From contig VGZA01000034.1 of assembly GCA_016872775.1 (NCBI GenBank), positions 1-64,000 of the forward strand: DNA of 64,000 bases. The letters run 5' to 3'. This stretch comes from Planctomycetota bacterium. Its GTDB lineage: Bacteria > Planctomycetota > Planctomycetia > Pirellulales > Pirellulaceae. Below, piece after piece: positions 63,224-64,000 of the stretch. The notes beneath the pieces are model-generated. The model ran no database searches. It was not told the DNA's origin and was given only the letters and a program-made list of their open reading frames with translations. Made by a program: the position numbers and the translations under genes. Position 1 is the first letter of the stretch. The number at the start of each line of letters is the position of its first letter.

Positions 63224-64000
63224 ATGCCGCATATTCAAGCCTTTCGCGGCCTGCGTTATGACCTGGGGCATGTCGGGTCGCTCAGCGATGTCATCGCCCC
63301 ACCGTATGACGTGATTGACCCCGCGCTTCAAGAAGATCTCTACAAGAAGCACCCGGCGAATGTCATACGGTTGGAGTTGAATCGCGACGAGCCCGGTGAC
63401 GACGCGAACCACAATCGCTATAGCCGTGCCGCGCGATTTCTCAAGAATTGGAAGCAGGAAGGCGTACTGCAACTCGATCCCGATCCCGCCCTGTATGTCT
63501 ATCACCAGTCGTTCCAATATGCGGGACGAGCCTTCTTGCGACGCGGGTTCATGTGCCGTGTTCGCCTCGAACGGTTCGGCGAAGGCAGGATTTACCCTCA
63601 CGAGGAAACGCATTCGGGGCCCAAGCAGGACCGCCTGCTTCTAACGCGAGCCTGCAAGACGAACCTCAGCCAGATCTTCGGCATCTACCCTGATCCCGAA
63701 AACGAAGCGCAGGAATTGCTGGAAACGGCGATCGCGGGGAGTACGCCTTTGCAGGCCACGGACCATCTCGGTGTGGTGCATCGGCTCTGGGTTGTGCGGG
63801 ACGTTCGAACGATCTCTGCCGTTTCGGCGCTGCTCGATCCAAGATCACTGTATATCGCCGACGGGCATCATCGATATGAGACGGCGTGTAACTATCGTGA
63901 CGAGTTGGCGAGTGCTGCCCCAATCCCGGATTCGCATCCGGCGAATTATGTGCTGACGATGTGCGTCAGCATGAACGATCCGGGGATGATCGTTCTGCCG
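63224..64000 (+). CDS. DUF1015 family protein (3' end outside the window)
   Basis: 259 codons are visible and the frame is open at the window edge. Family motifs are PHIQAFRGLRYD at the N-terminus, SDVIAPPYDVID, IYPHEETHSGPKQDRL and LYIADGHHRYETACNYRD. Proteins of this family are common in bacteria but lack an established function. The ATG at 63224 has GGAGGGAG upstream. Confidence 0.9.
   Translation, partial: MPHIQAFRGLRYDLGHVGSLSDVIAPPYDVIDPALQEDLYKKHPANVIRLELNRDEPGDDANHNRYSRAARFLKNWKQEGVLQLDPDPALYVYHQSFQYAGRAFLRRGFMCRVRLERFGEGRIYPHEETHSGPKQDRLLLTRACKTNLSQIFGIYPDPENEAQELLETAIAGSTPLQATDHLGVVHRLWVVRDVRTISAVSALLDPRSLYIADGHHRYETACNYRDELASAAPIPDSHPANYVLTMCVSMNDPGMIVLP

Overview
The window looks like chromosomal DNA of a planctomycete, most likely a Pirellula-type lineage. 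The evidence is a block of families that cluster in that phylum: a planctomycete cytochrome c fused to WD40 repeats, a DUF1549/DUF1553 protein, a DUF1501 protein, DUF1559 prepilins, a giant ExbB/ExbD-linked squalene-cyclase-like protein, and bacterial formylmethanofuran-type C1 genes. Base composition is GC-rich. I see no rRNA or tRNA gene, no CRISPR array, no phage and no transposase gene.

Layout. 1-8986: a partial DUF11-type lipoprotein, a secreted sugar-dehydrogenase/triheme cytochrome fusion, a Gfo/Idh oxidoreductase, an aromatic amino acid hydroxylase and a PilT ATPase. 8972-13508 (minus): a formylmethanofuran dehydrogenase/transferase operon (FwdD-like, small ORF, fhcB, fhcA, fhcC). 13566-15734: a broken YciI-like gene, then a DUF1559 prepilin overlapping hemP. 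15755-25419 (minus): the secreted cytochrome/DUF1549/PPC/DUF1501 operon. 25709-26364: csrA and a small conserved protein. 26569-36268 (minus): a TPR - ExbB - ExbD - giant protein operon. 36428-40265: a nucleotide-sugar epimerase and two pilin-like proteins. 40283-43376 (minus): the housekeeping operon rpsB-tsf-pyrH-frr. 43581-51568: sulfotransferase, SRAP peptidase, aminotransferase, EEP hydrolase, MgtE, RNase III and a PP-loop thiolase. 51774-57477: a glycogen/sugar cluster (glgA, galT-like, GH57) plus a DUF8091-like protein. 57637-60555: a repeat-rich patch with a truncated esterase, a heptamer array, a lactonase, a MITE-like element and a serine hydrolase. 60712-64000: a small secreted protein, trpF, ahcY and a partial DUF1015 gene.

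The most notable observation is in fhcB. The catalytic subunit is split by an in-frame TGA at codon 116. The TGA sits exactly where the molybdenum/tungsten-ligating Cys or selenocysteine lies in archaeal FwdB/FmdB (motif U-H-G-P). A stem-loop with bacterial SECIS geometry follows directly. I read this as a bacterial selenocysteine-containing formylmethanofuran dehydrogenase. A stand-alone FwdD-like pterin-binding subunit and an intact 4Fe-4S cysteine set in FhcB support a redox-active enzyme, unlike the Methylobacterium-type hydrolytic complex. The formyltransferase subunit fhcD and the selenocysteine machinery are not in the window.

The other theme is small repeats. There is a palindrome family (GTAGCTCGAAAC arms) at three sites, 13 perfect GTAACCC heptamers that end a truncated esterase, and an 82-bp inverted-repeat element flanked by a 9-bp direct repeat.
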